DNA of 64,000 bases, taken from contig NW_024881709.1 of the NCBI RefSeq assembly GCF_019059575.1, positions 124,001 to 188,000 of the forward strand, in the 5' to 3' direction. Of this stretch, positions 46,593 through 57,653 are shown in pieces. Position numbers and translations under genes: made by a program. The number at the start of each line of letters is the position of its first letter. Within the stretch, counting starts at the first letter, position 1. This DNA is from Amphibalanus amphitrite (taxonomy: Eukaryota; Arthropoda; Thecostraca; Balanomorpha; Balanidae). The notes below the pieces were generated by a model that worked only from the letters and a program-made list of their open reading frames with translations, did not search any database and was not told where the DNA came from.

Positions 46593-47759
46593 GCCATGTG
46601 TTGGTGTACCTACCGCCGTGATTTCAAAATGAATGGTAAGTTATTAGTTATCAGTTATCGCTATCTTTTAGAAAAAAATCAAGATGTTGATGCTCATGCC
46701 ATTTTAATCCCTTATCAATTAAAATTGTGGTGGCATTTGTTCAGAAAAGGTCTGATCTACAATTGTGGCGCCGTTGATACGAATACGCACGGGTTTGATT
46801 ATTCGTTTTTCTTGTATTTGCGCCACATGAAAGCATCATATCTGGATTCAGGATGTCAAATAGTGTAAGAATGTGCAAAAATTTTGTCTGGTTCTTCGTG
46901 ATGATGTGATTGAAGCAATGCTTTCAAGGGTAGGTAAGGATTTTGTTACTTGTTCATAATGGTTATCTTGATGCTCAACTAAAATTAATCCTAACCTTGC
47001 CTTCTAACCTGAACCTATTAAGTTAAACTTAGTACCAATACCTACCAACCTACAACCTATTTGGATCTTTCATATACTTATAACATGCTGCTGCTTCTGC
47101 TAACATGCTGCGGAATGCTGGTTGACATGATGGAATGCTGGTATGACAGTGTTCCATGTTTCAGAATTTTAGGTGAATAACCACACATGATGGGGAAAAT
47201 GTTTTCATCCTAAAAATATGACAAGTGGCTTTATTTCATCTTTGCTAAAAAAATATGTCAAAAGTTTGATTCAACAGCCAGCTGCCAGGTTACGCATGAC
47301 TTGACAGTTGATGCATCTACTCTACATCATTTCATTTCAGATCCTGTGAAGGTTCTGACAAAATCTGAGGTAAAAATGGCATTATGCAGTTTTGCGGAAA
47401 GACTAAATCTATCTCATTTTGTCTTCAGATTTTTTTTATTGGGACACCCAATTGAAATCCAATTTTAGAACACTGTGACACCATGCCTGTGTGCCAAGTA
47501 AGAGGAAGGGTCTACAAGTATACATCAAGATAACCAATTATGGACAAGTTGAGACTTGAGTCATGAGCTCTTATTTGTGGTTACAATACCTTCAACTGCA
47601 TGATTTTGCACAACTTCCATACAGGCATCCAGACTGGAAAAGGTTCAAGTCCATACTTATTCTGGTGCTTGAATATGGCAGTTCAAAGATGGAAGGCATA
47701 TGATGCTACAAAATGAAAAAAATAATTCAACTTACAAAAAATAGGTATTCATATCTATC

Positions 47760-47908
47760 CTAAACTAAACTAACCTAAACTTACCTAACCTAATCCAATC
47801 CAACCCAACCCAACCACCCCAACCAGCCCAGCCCAGCCCAACCCAGCCCAGCCCAGCCCAGCCCAGCCCAGCCCAGCCCAGCCCAGCCCAGCCCAACCCA
47901 ACCCAAAA
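47760..47908 (+). repeat. Pentanucleotide tract grading from CCTAA to CCCAA to CCCAG
   Basis: The tract begins with CTAAA/CCTAA units, passes through CCAAT and CCCAA, and ends as a homogeneous CCCAG array. CCTAA is the complement of the arthropod telomere repeat TTAGG, so an interstitial telomere-like origin is possible but unproven. Confidence 0.85.
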
Positions 47909-48564
47909 CCTACAGTTTAAAACCTAGAGCTAAAACCTGCAGCCCAAACTGGAAAACATCCATATGGTACGCCGGACGCCCGTGAAGCCGTCATGCGCCG
48001 AAGTTCGGCGCAAGCTATTTTGCAATTTGCGCTGAAATTTCTGCATTATTTGCGCCGAAGGTTAGTGCCCTTTTGCGTCAAAATTAAGCCACTTATACAA
48101 AAAGCACGTTTACATCTGCTGGCCAAGGTTTTATAAACCAGACAGAACGCTCTGGGCCTTAACCACTCCTGACTCCCATGTTTGAGCGTCCAAATTAGTT
48201 GATGTTTCCATGGAAGCTGAATACCACAATACGTGTAGCGCACTGTAGCATCGTGCCGTGAAATAAGGCTCGGGACGGAAGTTCCGGGGTCACAAAAATT
48301 GGTGTGGCGGTGTTGTCGCGGCTGGCGGGCTCCAGCAAGGGGTTTAAGTTTACGACACCACTCTTGTTTCAGGAGAGGTGTCAGCGATTCGAGACTACTT
48401 GGGCATGCGGGCAGCGGGGTCGGCGTGGCTGCCTGCGGCTGCGGCCACACATCTTGGCGTCCTGGAGGCGGAGATGCTGATGGTGGCATGAGTCATCACT
48501 GGCTGCCCGATTTCCATGCTCCAAGACTCGCCGTGAGGGCCGAGGCGGGCGTCGTGCCGATGGA

Positions 48565-49260
48565 GAGATGAGGAGGGATGCGCTGGCATCGCGCCTACTG
48601 GCGAAGGCGCTCTCCCTCCCGTCGGAGGACCCGCCGCGTCGTGGCGGAAGCCCCCCCCCCCAACCGTGACTGAAGTCAGTGACCGGCTGGAGAGAGCGCG
48701 GGGGAGCGGTGTGGGACCACTGGAGTGGCGCTGCCCGCCGAGGCGCGCTTATCCACGAGACTGCCCCCGTAGACGCCAACAGACGGCGTCACGGTCCACC
48801 TGGACCTGCTGCCGATCGGGGCGTCCGCGACAGCGAGGAGGAGTGCTGCGGAGGCGTGACTGGGAGCGCTCCCCCAGCGTGCGACGTGGGCCTGGGTCGA
48901 CGGGTCTGCGACCGGGGGAGTAATAGGAAGGCGGCGCTGGGGTCCTCACCGAGCACCCAGACAGTACAACATTGGTACTGCGGGAGGCGGCGGGGAGGAT
49001 TTGCTCCATTTACCGATCTGAGATGGTGGCGCCCAAAACGGCAAAGCAACATCTCCTGAAGCACCCGTCCTTCGAGGAAGACCCCATAATCATTTGCTCC
49101 GACTCGCAGGCGTCGCTGGCGACGCCACGAGGTGGACAAGTGGCCCAGACACCCCCCCCCCCTCATCCCCTAGGTGCCGCCATCTGGGAGTATATGATGG
49201 CCCTAGTGGCTGTAGGGGGCCGAAGAATCCACCATAGAAGGAGGGCGGCGATAGCCCGAT
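48565..49260 (+). pseudogene. Decayed non-LTR retrotransposon ORF2 fragment, RNase H region
   Basis: Three plus-strand frames in succession give recognisable pieces of the RT-RNase H tail of a LINE-type element. A segment near 48580-48690 ends LKSVTGWRERG. A frame containing WVDGSATGG carries the first RNase H aspartate (codon 48899-48901). A third frame has YRSEMVA, with the catalytic glutamate at 49020-49022, followed by IIICSDSQASLA, with the second aspartate at 49101-49103, and LGAAIWEYMMAL. RNase H removes the RNA strand of the RNA/DNA hybrid during retrotransposition. The pieces lie in three different frames with stops between them, so the copy is dead. The domain's C-terminal part is not recognisable. 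It lies within the 7.2-kb hAT element. Confidence 0.8.
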
Positions 49261-49446
49261 TAAGCTGGGCGTCCAGTGGAGCCTCGGCTCTATCATGGGC
49301 ATTGGGCAAGGACTCTGCGAGCACCCCCGTCTCCTCCATCTTCGACGGCACTCCAGTCAGAAAGCTGTCCCCACCCGAGTTTCCCAGCAGCATGGGCCAC
49401 ATGAAACCGAACAGCGCCGAGCCGCTCGACGCTGAGGACCAGGCGA

Positions 49447-50346
49447 GAGTAACAGTGAAAAGGTGAAACGCTCGAAACGGCGCGCGCCGCCGGCCGAGGG
49501 CGCCGAGCCGGCCCAGGCCGGCTGCGGGTCAAACAGAAGCCGTCTCCGCGGCGGCCGCCCAGTGACAGCGACTCGGACTGACGTCGAGGCACCGCTGCCG
49601 CCTCCGCCGACCAACCCGCCGCCCAGCAAGGGCAGTTTGAAGGCGGCTGCGCCGGTGAAGGTGGCGCGGCCTGGCAGGGGCCGCGGCCGGCCCACTCCCA
49701 GCTACCCGTCCCGCGAGGTGCTCAGTACCACCGACTCGTCCGATTCTGAGGCAGCGCCGTCGGCGGGCCGCCGCCAGCAGTGACGACGACCGGCTGGCGG
49801 CGTTCGCGCGGGACTTGTCCGACTCCTGGTACTCGGACTTGCCGCCCAAACTGGACGCCGGCGGCGTGAGCACCAGCAACGCCAATAAAAAGTCCACCTT
49901 CATCCGGCTCTTCTCGCACCGTGTCAAAAGGACTACGCCGCGCGGCCGGCCGGCCAACTCGAATGAGCGCAGCGAAGGGCACACGTCCCCGACGGCGGCA
50001 CTGGCGCCTCCCGCCGCGCCGCTGCCGGCGTTGCTGGCAACGCCGATCCAGGCCCATCGATTTCTACTGTTTTGTTGCCTACGTGCCGCTGCCGCCGCTC
50101 AGCCAGCACAATGGCGTGCCGGTGTTGCGCTGTCGGATCGAAAAGCGGCTCGTGCAGCGGACGGACGGGTGCGGCCCGCGCGATGAGCCGCCGCCGCACA
50201 CCGAGCTGCGCCGCGCGGATGTGAAGGTGGAGCTGGCAGCGGCCTGCTCAGTCCCCTCAACGGCGTCGACCGGCTCTCCGGCGATTTGCGGTCAGAAACG
50301 CCGCCGCTTCTGGGACCAAGGTGTCAGAGCGCGGCGCTGCCCGTGA
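49447..50346 (+). pseudogene. Frameshifted, intronless gene-like segment of unknown family
   Basis: A GC-rich stretch reads as protein across three successive frames: 49463-49783 (basic/proline-rich, with GRGRGRP, an AT-hook-like motif, then STTDSSDSEA), about 49770-50050 (SDDDRLAAFARDLSDSWYSDL, then KKSTFIRLF) and about 50040-50346 (RPIDFYCFVAYVPLPPL, then GVPVLRCRIEKRLVQR and KRRR). Acidic-serine, basic and KRRR composition suggests a nuclear regulatory protein. A distant resemblance to the C-terminal transactivation region of AF4/FMR2 (Lilliputian) proteins is possible but weak. Two frameshifts imply a pseudogene or assembly errors. It sits right after the LINE remnant inside the 7.2-kb hAT element, so it could be captured host sequence. 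Confidence 0.45.
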
Positions 50347-51099
50347 GACGTTAAGTTAGCACAGGCAATGTCGTCTGCACTCCTTGCAGTTCATGTTGAA
50401 TACACAACCATGTTGCGAAGTAATAGGCGCCGGGTTTTTCAGTTCATATAACTTTTTCCCTGGCTATTACACCCCACAACCGAACACTGACACCTTGCAC
50501 AAGTATGACTGTGTGTATGAATGTTAATAAATACATGAACCAATGTTGTGTTTTCGGTTCCAGTACCTTCTTTGGGCACCTCGGCAACAAGTAAGTAATC
50601 CGTTAGCTTTGCCACACCTAAGATAGGCTCCCACGTTGTTATTTGCTCCCGGGTTAACATAAACCGGTTTAACGTAACTTTTGCATCCCGGCCAAAATTG
50701 CCGGTTAACTGTCCCACCGCTCGAGACTGGCGCTAGGCTGGCCGAGCAAAAAAAAAGTTTGTCCGCGGCTTCGTCTTATTCGCAGCTGCTGGACACGGGG
50801 GAGGGGGGAGGAGGGGCTGCATCGGACGAAAAGCGGGCTCTGGTATTAACTGGATTTTTTGCCAGCTGGCGCCGTATGGTGGCGCTAGCAGAGCTTCTTA
50901 CATATCAATGCTAGATATATAAGAATGAATATTTACCAATCAATTTTTCATTTAAAGCCATTTGAAATATTTATGTCCATCCTACTACCGCGCTTAGGTA
51001 TATCTAAAATTAAATACCTTTCGTGCGTCGCCAGCTGGCCAGCCAGCTGACGCAATCCAGCTTTTACCAAAGCCCCGAAAAGCGATGACGTGAGCCCTA

Positions 51100-51395
51100 A
51101 TATTGGCTTCACCACACAATTTGAGCCCTCAAACTGGAATCAGGTGAGCTCGAAAATGGGGATCAGGCTGAAAACTGGTATCATAGTGAGACTAGTTTTA
51201 GAGCTTGACACCGATAATGGGTACTGACTGAGCTCTGTTTCTGCGATCAATGATACCGATTTAAGGGATCGTATGAGCCCATGTGGCGCTAGCTCAGAAA
51301 GTATTCTCGAAATGTGCTGTCTGTTTTGAATATGGTACATTAGCCCGAAAACTGGTCTCTGAGCCCGAAAATCGGGACACTGTTTTCTCAGTGCA
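51100..51395 (-). mobile_element. TA-MITE family, copy C
   Basis: In reverse complement it reads CACTGAGAAAACAGTGTC, then ATATTCAAAACAGAC, GAGAATACTTTCTGAGC, GATCGCAGAAACAGA and TAGTCTCACTATGA in the same order as copy A at 38303-38668. The far end and its flank are not clear. It lies inside the 7.2-kb hAT element. Confidence 0.65.
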
Positions 51396-51947
51396 GACTA
51401 CCTCTGTGGGCCTTCGCCGGCTGGCGAGCGGTTCCTGTGGGTCTTATGCCGAGGGCTCGAAACTTTCTTTTTTTTGTGAATCGTTTCCTGATGGGTCCCC
51501 GCCGGCTTTTGAGAGCCCGATGCCGATCTCGGAGGGCCAATGCCGACTTCTGGACTCACGTCTGCCTCTGGTAGCAAATACTGGTCTCTGATGATCCATA
51601 CTACGCTTTGAGGTCAAATCTGAGTTGAGACCGTATTTTCCCACGTAGGGCCCTACCAGACCAGGATAATGCCTGTGTGACAGCTTGGAGACTGAGGGCT
51701 TCTCAGATGGATTCTCACTAATCGCCGTGGATCTCAGACATATACATAATTAGTTAGCCATGAGAGCCGTCAGACGCTAGCGCGAGACAATCAGGGACCG
51801 GTGTAGTAGTGCACTTTGAGGCCGGTGTAAACCCAAAATTAGCTGGCATATGTCCTCCGAGAACCCATGCCGACTTCTTTAGTTAACTCAGTTGACAGTT
51901 CATGTTGCTATATATATATCCTGAAGAGACAGCCGACAGGCCACCAA

Positions 51948-52060
51948 CCCTAATCGTAATGAAGCAAGCTCCCGTTTTTGGCGATAGTAAGCGGAGCTTG
52001 GTGCCACCAAGCTCCGCTTACGATCGCCAAAAACGGGAGCTTGCTTCATTACAATTAGGG
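51948..52060. repeat. Near-perfect palindrome, 56-bp arms, 1-bp centre
   Basis: Arms 51948-52003 and 52005-52060 are reverse complements with two mismatches (54 of 56 paired), separated by a single base. The RNA or single strand would form a continuous hairpin. It contains GAAGCAAGCTCCCGTTTTTG and its complement. It lies inside the 7.2-kb hAT element, near its right end. Confidence 0.95.
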
Positions 52061-52667
52061 ACTACTCTCACAGCGACCTTCAAACCAGAAGCTAGACGTC
52101 GCGTAGTGGGAACAGATAGGTAAAAACAACAGACTGACGCCCCGAGGACATAAACAGCAGATTGACACGTAAAGGAGAATATCCAGGACACGGAGTTGGG
52201 TGGCCTGAGAAGACGAAATGCAACATCTTGCAGTTGCTGAGTGAAAAAATTGACATTGCCATAACAGCCACAAGGTAATCGGGTAAATAAATAAATATGC
52301 TTACATTGCATCGATGTTTTCTTGACTCGTTTGCTTTTTGTGCGTTGACGCCTCACAGAAGAAAAAATCATTTACCTTTTCGCTGTTGCCGGCCCCCCAG
52401 TAGGGACGTTTTTGCCCTGACTGGGGGGGCCAGGCCGGTGACTGCGGGGGTTTGGCCCCCCCAGTTAACATGTTAGACGAGGCCTTGACACACGTAGTTC
52501 CGGCGGCGCGGCGGCAGAAATGGCACCACCGAATCAAATGAGCGTAAACTCTCGCGGCTGACCGGCGTGACAGCCAGAATTTATCCGAGACACGCGGGGG
52601 CGACGCCAGACAGATTCAGCCCCCGCAGTGGAACGTAACGGAAGTTAGCAGGGATTCAGCAGGGGTC

Positions 52668-53080
52668 CAGCAGGGATCGATCGCCCCTACGATTTCGCTG
52701 AAATCGTTGTGCGGGTGCAGCCATGAGCCAAGTAACATTTTTTATTGAACCCACCTGAGCCAAACTACACCAAATTGAAAATTCTGACCCAATGGGCCCG
52801 CCCCTACGATTTTCTTTAACATTTTTGCTGACACTCTCCCGAAACTTTCTAAAAGCTGGCTGAAGAAACCTACCGGGGAATCCAAGGGAAGGGGTCCCTA
52901 AAGGCCTAGGGGCCTTTCTCAGAAATAAACGTTTTCCAAGCCCCATCGATATGCATGTCATTCGAAGTAGCTCGATTTTCCGAACAAAAACCCTCGGCAC
53001 TAAGGTTTACGATATAGGGGATCGCGTTGCTCCCGCGCGCACAATTTCAGCGAAATCGTAAGGGCCGTCGATCCCTGCTG
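52668..53080. repeat. Inverted-repeat element, ~413 bp
   Basis: Terminal inverted sequences of about 45 bp begin CAGCAGGGATCGA on both sides and include the internal hairpin ACGATTTCGCTGAAATCGT, with a few mismatches and one indel. No matching flanking duplication was found. It starts about 170 bp after the right TSD of the 7.2-kb hAT element. Confidence 0.65.
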
Positions 53081-54636
53081 AGCCACTGCAAAATCTCTGC
53101 AACTTCAGTTATATCGCAGTGGAGGACTGAGCTTGGTAAGTGGTTACAGACGTGCCGTGACGTCACGCCCCGAGCTGGGGTCCGCTGGGAGGGGTGAGGT
53201 AGAGGGGACAGGAGGGGGTGGGAGGGGGAGCTGGGACAGATGAGGTGGCAGCCGCACGCTCATGGATAGTTCGAGATGGTCTGAGATGCTACTCAGTAAG
53301 TCAGTAGCTGATAAACTGAGGGGAATCCCGGATTTTTTAATGGATTAGTGTACCTAACAGGTACAGTTTTTTACGCCACGGACATCACATGAAACACAAC
53401 GAAGCAAGAAAGTTGCAATTCACAGGGCGATTGAAAAACACTGAGCTTTCCCGACTTTCAGCGATGTTATGCTGCAGAAAGGAACACATTAGTGGGTAGG
53501 CACTGCAGGCAGGTAGGTACTCACCGGTGATGAATAACTCCTTCACCTTGACGGCCCATTTCACCGTCCCTTGCACCGTCCTAACGATCAGCCTGAGTCG
53601 CCTGAGTCTCAGTCAGGAGTCAGCATCACATGATGCGCCGGCGGCCGCAGCTTGAGCTCCCGCCTCCATTGGACGAGGTTCACTGCACCATGGACCCCTC
53701 CGAGACGGAAACGCGTCTCCCTGCGCTACTCATCACGCTCATTACTAACCATTTTCTAGCAGGCAGCAAATGGTTCCATCAACGCAATTGTGGTATCGTA
53801 GTGGCGCCACTGCTCCAGCTCCGATCGTCACTACCGCAACACCAGCGACCAGCGGGACACTGAAACACCAACATTATCCGCCTGTGTTTTGACTTTTGGA
53901 TGTGATCGGCTCGTCTAACACTTCCCATCACACACCGCCATGGCAGCCAACTTTGCTCAATTCAACCTCATGAAATTTGAGCACCGACTACCTAGCTCCC
54001 GGCCGGCGCGGCGGCACAGCACGCACCAAGATACCTATAAGAAACACGCACAGCACAGCAGCCGCCACGCGAGTCGGCCATACTGATACTTCCGGTACGC
54101 GGCGGTAAATTACCGCCGGTAATGGCAAATAAAATCTCTCCTTTTCCACTCACCTTCCTTGTTACAGCAAGCACGATATGCACCGTCTTTTCGTGGATAA
54201 AATGCTGGTCATCTACATCAATCAGATAGCCACGATATCACAAACAATTCACAAGCTCACGCACCACACACCCACCACCCTCGAAACGCGACCGGAAACT
54301 GGCGCCGCCGCTCCTGCCATCTTACGTCAGTTGCGGTAATTTGTCGTGTGCAATAAATGCGCCGGATAATTGAATTCATTAGTCAATTTAGTTTGCTCAT
54401 CCATTCTTCAATGAAACTGTCAGGCTGGAAATTTCATGTTATTTTTTTCAGACAAAGTTTCGGCAGTATCAATGTTAGGTATCTCAAAATCAGCCACCAA
54501 ACTAAAATGAAATACCTGTATTTAGGGCCTTGGAAATACCTACCTGTATTTCATTTTATCTGGCCTTGGAAATACGGTAATACCCAAGGTAAACCTTACC
54601 TATCAATAAATTATAAAACTGGGAAAAAATAGCGCG
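53081..54636. other. Non-coding region
   Basis: No gene was recognised. A 12-bp palindrome CGTGACGTCACG containing a CRE core lies at 53156-53167, next to a G-rich stretch (53195-53235). Confidence 0.5.
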
Positions 54637-54690
54637 CAGAGGCGGATCCAGCATTATTATTATTGGGGGGGGGGGGGGCAGGGGCCGACC
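54637..54690 (+). mobile_element. Solo hAT-like terminus
   Basis: CAGAGGCGGATCCAGC followed by an AT-rich spacer and a G-run (54665-54678) resembles a common hAT terminus. No matching opposite end was found downstream in the window, so only one end is called. Confidence 0.35.
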
Positions 54691-55153
54691 CGATGTAGGC
54701 ATCCGATAGGATTAGGAATTCTTGCAGACCGATTGAATTCCAAGTGGCAAGTAGGTATGTACCAAAACCAACGTCCAACGGTGGCGGTGCAAGATAGCAC
54801 ATAATTTCTAAATACGTTTAGAAGTTAAAGTGGGCTGAGGCATTTATCGCCCTGGGAGTTGGGTGAGCACGATCTCTGTACCGTATTAGAGGAGTCGCCA
54901 CGCCACGACTTCTAAGGTTGTATAGACTCATTGAACATACACGGGACGGGCCCGGGAGCTGTGCCTAACGGTAGCGACAGTCGAAGAGGGCTTCAGCTTG
55001 GACAGGGAATCTGCGAGCTTCCCGAAAAAAAAACGAGTGTGCGACCGTTCCAACACGTTGCGATTGATACCCAATTTTAGGGTCCGAGGTCAACCGGTGA
55101 CCTGAGTTTAGGTGAAAGGGACCAAAAGAAGGGTCCGGTCTTCGTAAATAACT

Positions 55154-55356
55154 TCGCCAAAAAATGCTCGCAACATTGCCATGATAGTGCTCGTTATGCT
55201 CGGAAGCGTTCAATGTTTTATTCTTTGTTGAGGTAAGATCAAATTGGGGCTTGAGGTCAAGCCCCAATTTAGCCCCAGTCAAGCCCCAGTCAAGCCGAGC
55301 ATAACGAGCACTATCATGGCAATGCTGTGAACATTTTTTTTTTTTTTTTTGGCGAG
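55154..55356. repeat. Fold-back element with inner palindrome
   Basis: Outer arms, about 55154-55203 and 55295-55356, pair through CATTGCCATGATAGTGCTCG and its complement. An expanded T-run (about 18 T) in the right arm accounts for the length difference. An inner palindrome, ATTGGGGCTTGAGGTCAAGC and following bases, sits near 55235-55262. Confidence 0.75.
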
Positions 55357-55424
55357 GGAGGACGGTTACGTCCGGGTATGGACATCAATTGATTTGTCAT
55401 TTGTTTGCTCATTCTCAGATAAAT

Positions 55425-55574
55425 CATAGGCGGCGGAACGGGGGGGGGGGGCACCGAGGCACCGTGCCCACCCCTTGTTTTTGCCATTTTTACATTAGCC
55501 CTATGGGCATTGCATCAGGAGAGAATGGGACTGAAAATTCGGCAGTGCCCATTGAAGGTGTTCCGTCGCTACTG
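55425..55574 (+). mobile_element. hAT-type MITE, copy 1
   Basis: Termini CATAGGCGGCGGAAC and CAGTAGCGACGGAAC (reverse complement) are flanked by an exact 8-bp duplication AGATAAAT at 55417-55424 and 55575-55582. The interior shares GCACCGNGGCACCGTG, a TTAGCCCTATGG core and GAATGGGAC with copies 2 and 3. It is too short to code. Confidence 0.9.
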
Positions 55575-56000
55575 AGATAAATGATTTATTTCCCGACTCG
55601 CTAGCCCGGACTCCCCCCCCCCCCCTCATGTGCTGGCATGTGCTGGCACCTTTTATTTCTATAGCCGGCGCGTTTCTAATCACAAGAAGTCTCGAAGTGC
55701 GCAAAATGTGCGTCGACATGCGAGCATTTCATTCGAATCGCCATTCTGGCTATAGTGGCTTGACCCTCCGTTCCGTCGTTTTCATCCTCAGGATAATCAA
55801 ATCCTTCTCCTCCACACCGACCTCAACCCCAATCCGGGCTGGCCGCTCACTTTATCCCATGCGGGTAGCTCCACCCCAGGAGCAGGGCCGTACTGCTGGA
55901 TGCGGTGACCATCAGGAGGCTGAGTGGTCTGTCCATGCGATGGACTCAGCACCGACCGTTCGCCAGGGAGCCCAATGTCTCCCCAAAGTAATTCCTAGCA

Positions 56001-56157
56001 CATATAGGCGGTGGAACGGGGAGGGCACCGGGGCACCGTGCCCCCTTTGATTTTGGCATTTTAACATTAGCCCTATGGGCGTTGCATGGAAAGAATGGGA
56101 CCAAAAGTCGGCAGTGTTCCCCCCCCCCCTTTAATTGAAGGTGTTCCGCCGCTGCTG
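56001..56157 (+). mobile_element. hAT-type MITE, copy 2
   Basis: Termini CATATAGGCGGTGGAAC and CAGCAGCGGCGGAAC (reverse complement) are flanked by an exact 8-bp duplication TCCTAGCA at 55993-56000 and 56158-56165. It has the same interior as copies 1 and 3, with C-run length variation. Confidence 0.9.
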
Positions 56158-57109
56158 TCCTAGCATCCTTCCGACTCTGAATTAGTCTCGTTAGACCGAA
56201 AGAGCCTAACCCTTATACCCCCCCCCCCCCCCAAAAAAAAATATCATGGCTTGAACTGGTCTCGAGAAAGAGGTTGGTTTCAAAGGTCATTGGGTCTGTT
56301 CGGTCATTTCAAAAAAGATGTTGCCCCGACGATCCCGCGCACCGGCACAGGAAAATGCCTCGTGATACGGGGCCGGGGATGCGAGCTTCAGGTGTCTTTT
56401 ATCCGGTTGGCACGCCCTTCCCGTCGGAGGACAGAGGCAACCAACCAATCCTTACTGCATGCTGGTCAGGTCACACACTCGTCCTGATTCTCCGGCCCGC
56501 CCCTCCCTTCACTCATAGCCATAGGTACCAGTCGTGATGCATTTTGCACCTCTGAGCTCGCATCCGTATTCCAGAAATGTCAATTTAATCAACTGGTCAT
56601 ACGCTTGCCGAGTCGCCGACAGTTGGACGGGACATTTATTCCAAAACTGTGTCCTTTTTCATAAAGCCTGGAATTGTAGAATTGTAGTTGTAGTTTGTAG
56701 GTTTGTACTTTCGATTGTATAAATCTGTTTCATAAAGGAAAAAGTACAATCCGAAAGTACAAACTACAATTCCACAAACCTACAACTCACATTCGGCAAT
56801 TATCAGCCAAAAAACTAGCAATCTGTTTCATAAAAAGAACGGTTCCTCTGATTTTGGGATTTCCTTGACGGAAAATACAATCGAAATCTACAACGCCCTA
56901 ACCGTGTGTAGAATTTCGGAGATGAAGCATAGGAATCAGCTTAACGTTGCTAATAATTTAATTCAATAATAACCAATGCTCAGATACACGATATGTATTA
57001 TTACTGAGCGAGAGAGCGCAGCGAGCGAAGCGAGGTCTTTTCAATATAACGAAAAAATCTCAGTATTGAGCCGCCCGGTCCGGCCCAAACAGTAACACTT
57101 TTGACGGGC

Positions 57110-57533
57110 TATAGTTCGTTTTTCTTAAGTTTGCCCCTCACTGTAAACGTCTTTTTGAACATAGCACGAGAATTGCTAGCTGAATTACTGAGAAAACTGG
57201 TTGGCGCACATTGATTTGACCAGATTTTACAGACGATCAATTTCATCAAATTTATTTACTATTTCACAGACTCTTAGCTCGTATTTGCCAATACCTACAG
57301 CCCCACAAAGATAGACGACTTCTCAGGAATTATGTCTGAGCTAATAAATAAATTGCACGGCGCTTAACATAACGTTAAATCGTCGGTGTTCAAAACTTAT
57401 TTTTGAAAATATTATTCATATCTACAATACAGTGTGCGCTAACCAGTTTTCTCAGTAATTCAGCTAGGCATTCTCGTGCTGTGTTCAAAAAGACGTTTAC
57501 AGTGAGGGGCAAACTTAAGAAAAACGAACTATA
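57110..57533. mobile_element. Fold-back/MITE with 100-bp terminal inverted repeats
   Basis: Arms of about 100 bp, at 57111-57210 and 57433-57532, begin TATAGTTCGTTTTTCTTAAG at both ends and differ at about four positions. The loop is about 222 bp and AT-rich. A possible TA flank is shared. No coding sequence is present. Confidence 0.85.
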
Positions 57534-57653
57534 ATATCTCAGCAACTGCTGGACCGATTGGCCTTCGGTCTTTTTTGTTGGGTAGTCCCATTCCTTCTAC
57601 CCCGTAATTGACTACTCCTGAGGCATTTCAGAAACCCTCGTGGCACGTACCAC

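Larger units (their letters stand above)
45280..52487. mobile_element. Composite hAT-type element, 7.2 kb
   Basis: The left end CAGGGCCTCGTCTAA and the right end (reverse complement) CAAGGCCTCGTCTAA match at 14 of 15 positions, and both are followed within about 20 bp by ACTGGGGGGGCC. The flanks carry an identical 8-bp duplication ACACACGT at 45272-45279 and 52488-52495. These features together indicate one hAT-type insertion. The interior holds two degraded TA-MITE copies, a pentanucleotide array, a decayed non-LTR RNase H region, a frameshifted gene-like segment and a near-perfect 113-bp palindrome. No hAT transposase or dimerisation motif was seen. An open segment follows a strong acceptor at 47340, and a GTAAGT donor-like site is at about 46630, so spliced coding sequence inside cannot be excluded. 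Confidence 0.8.
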
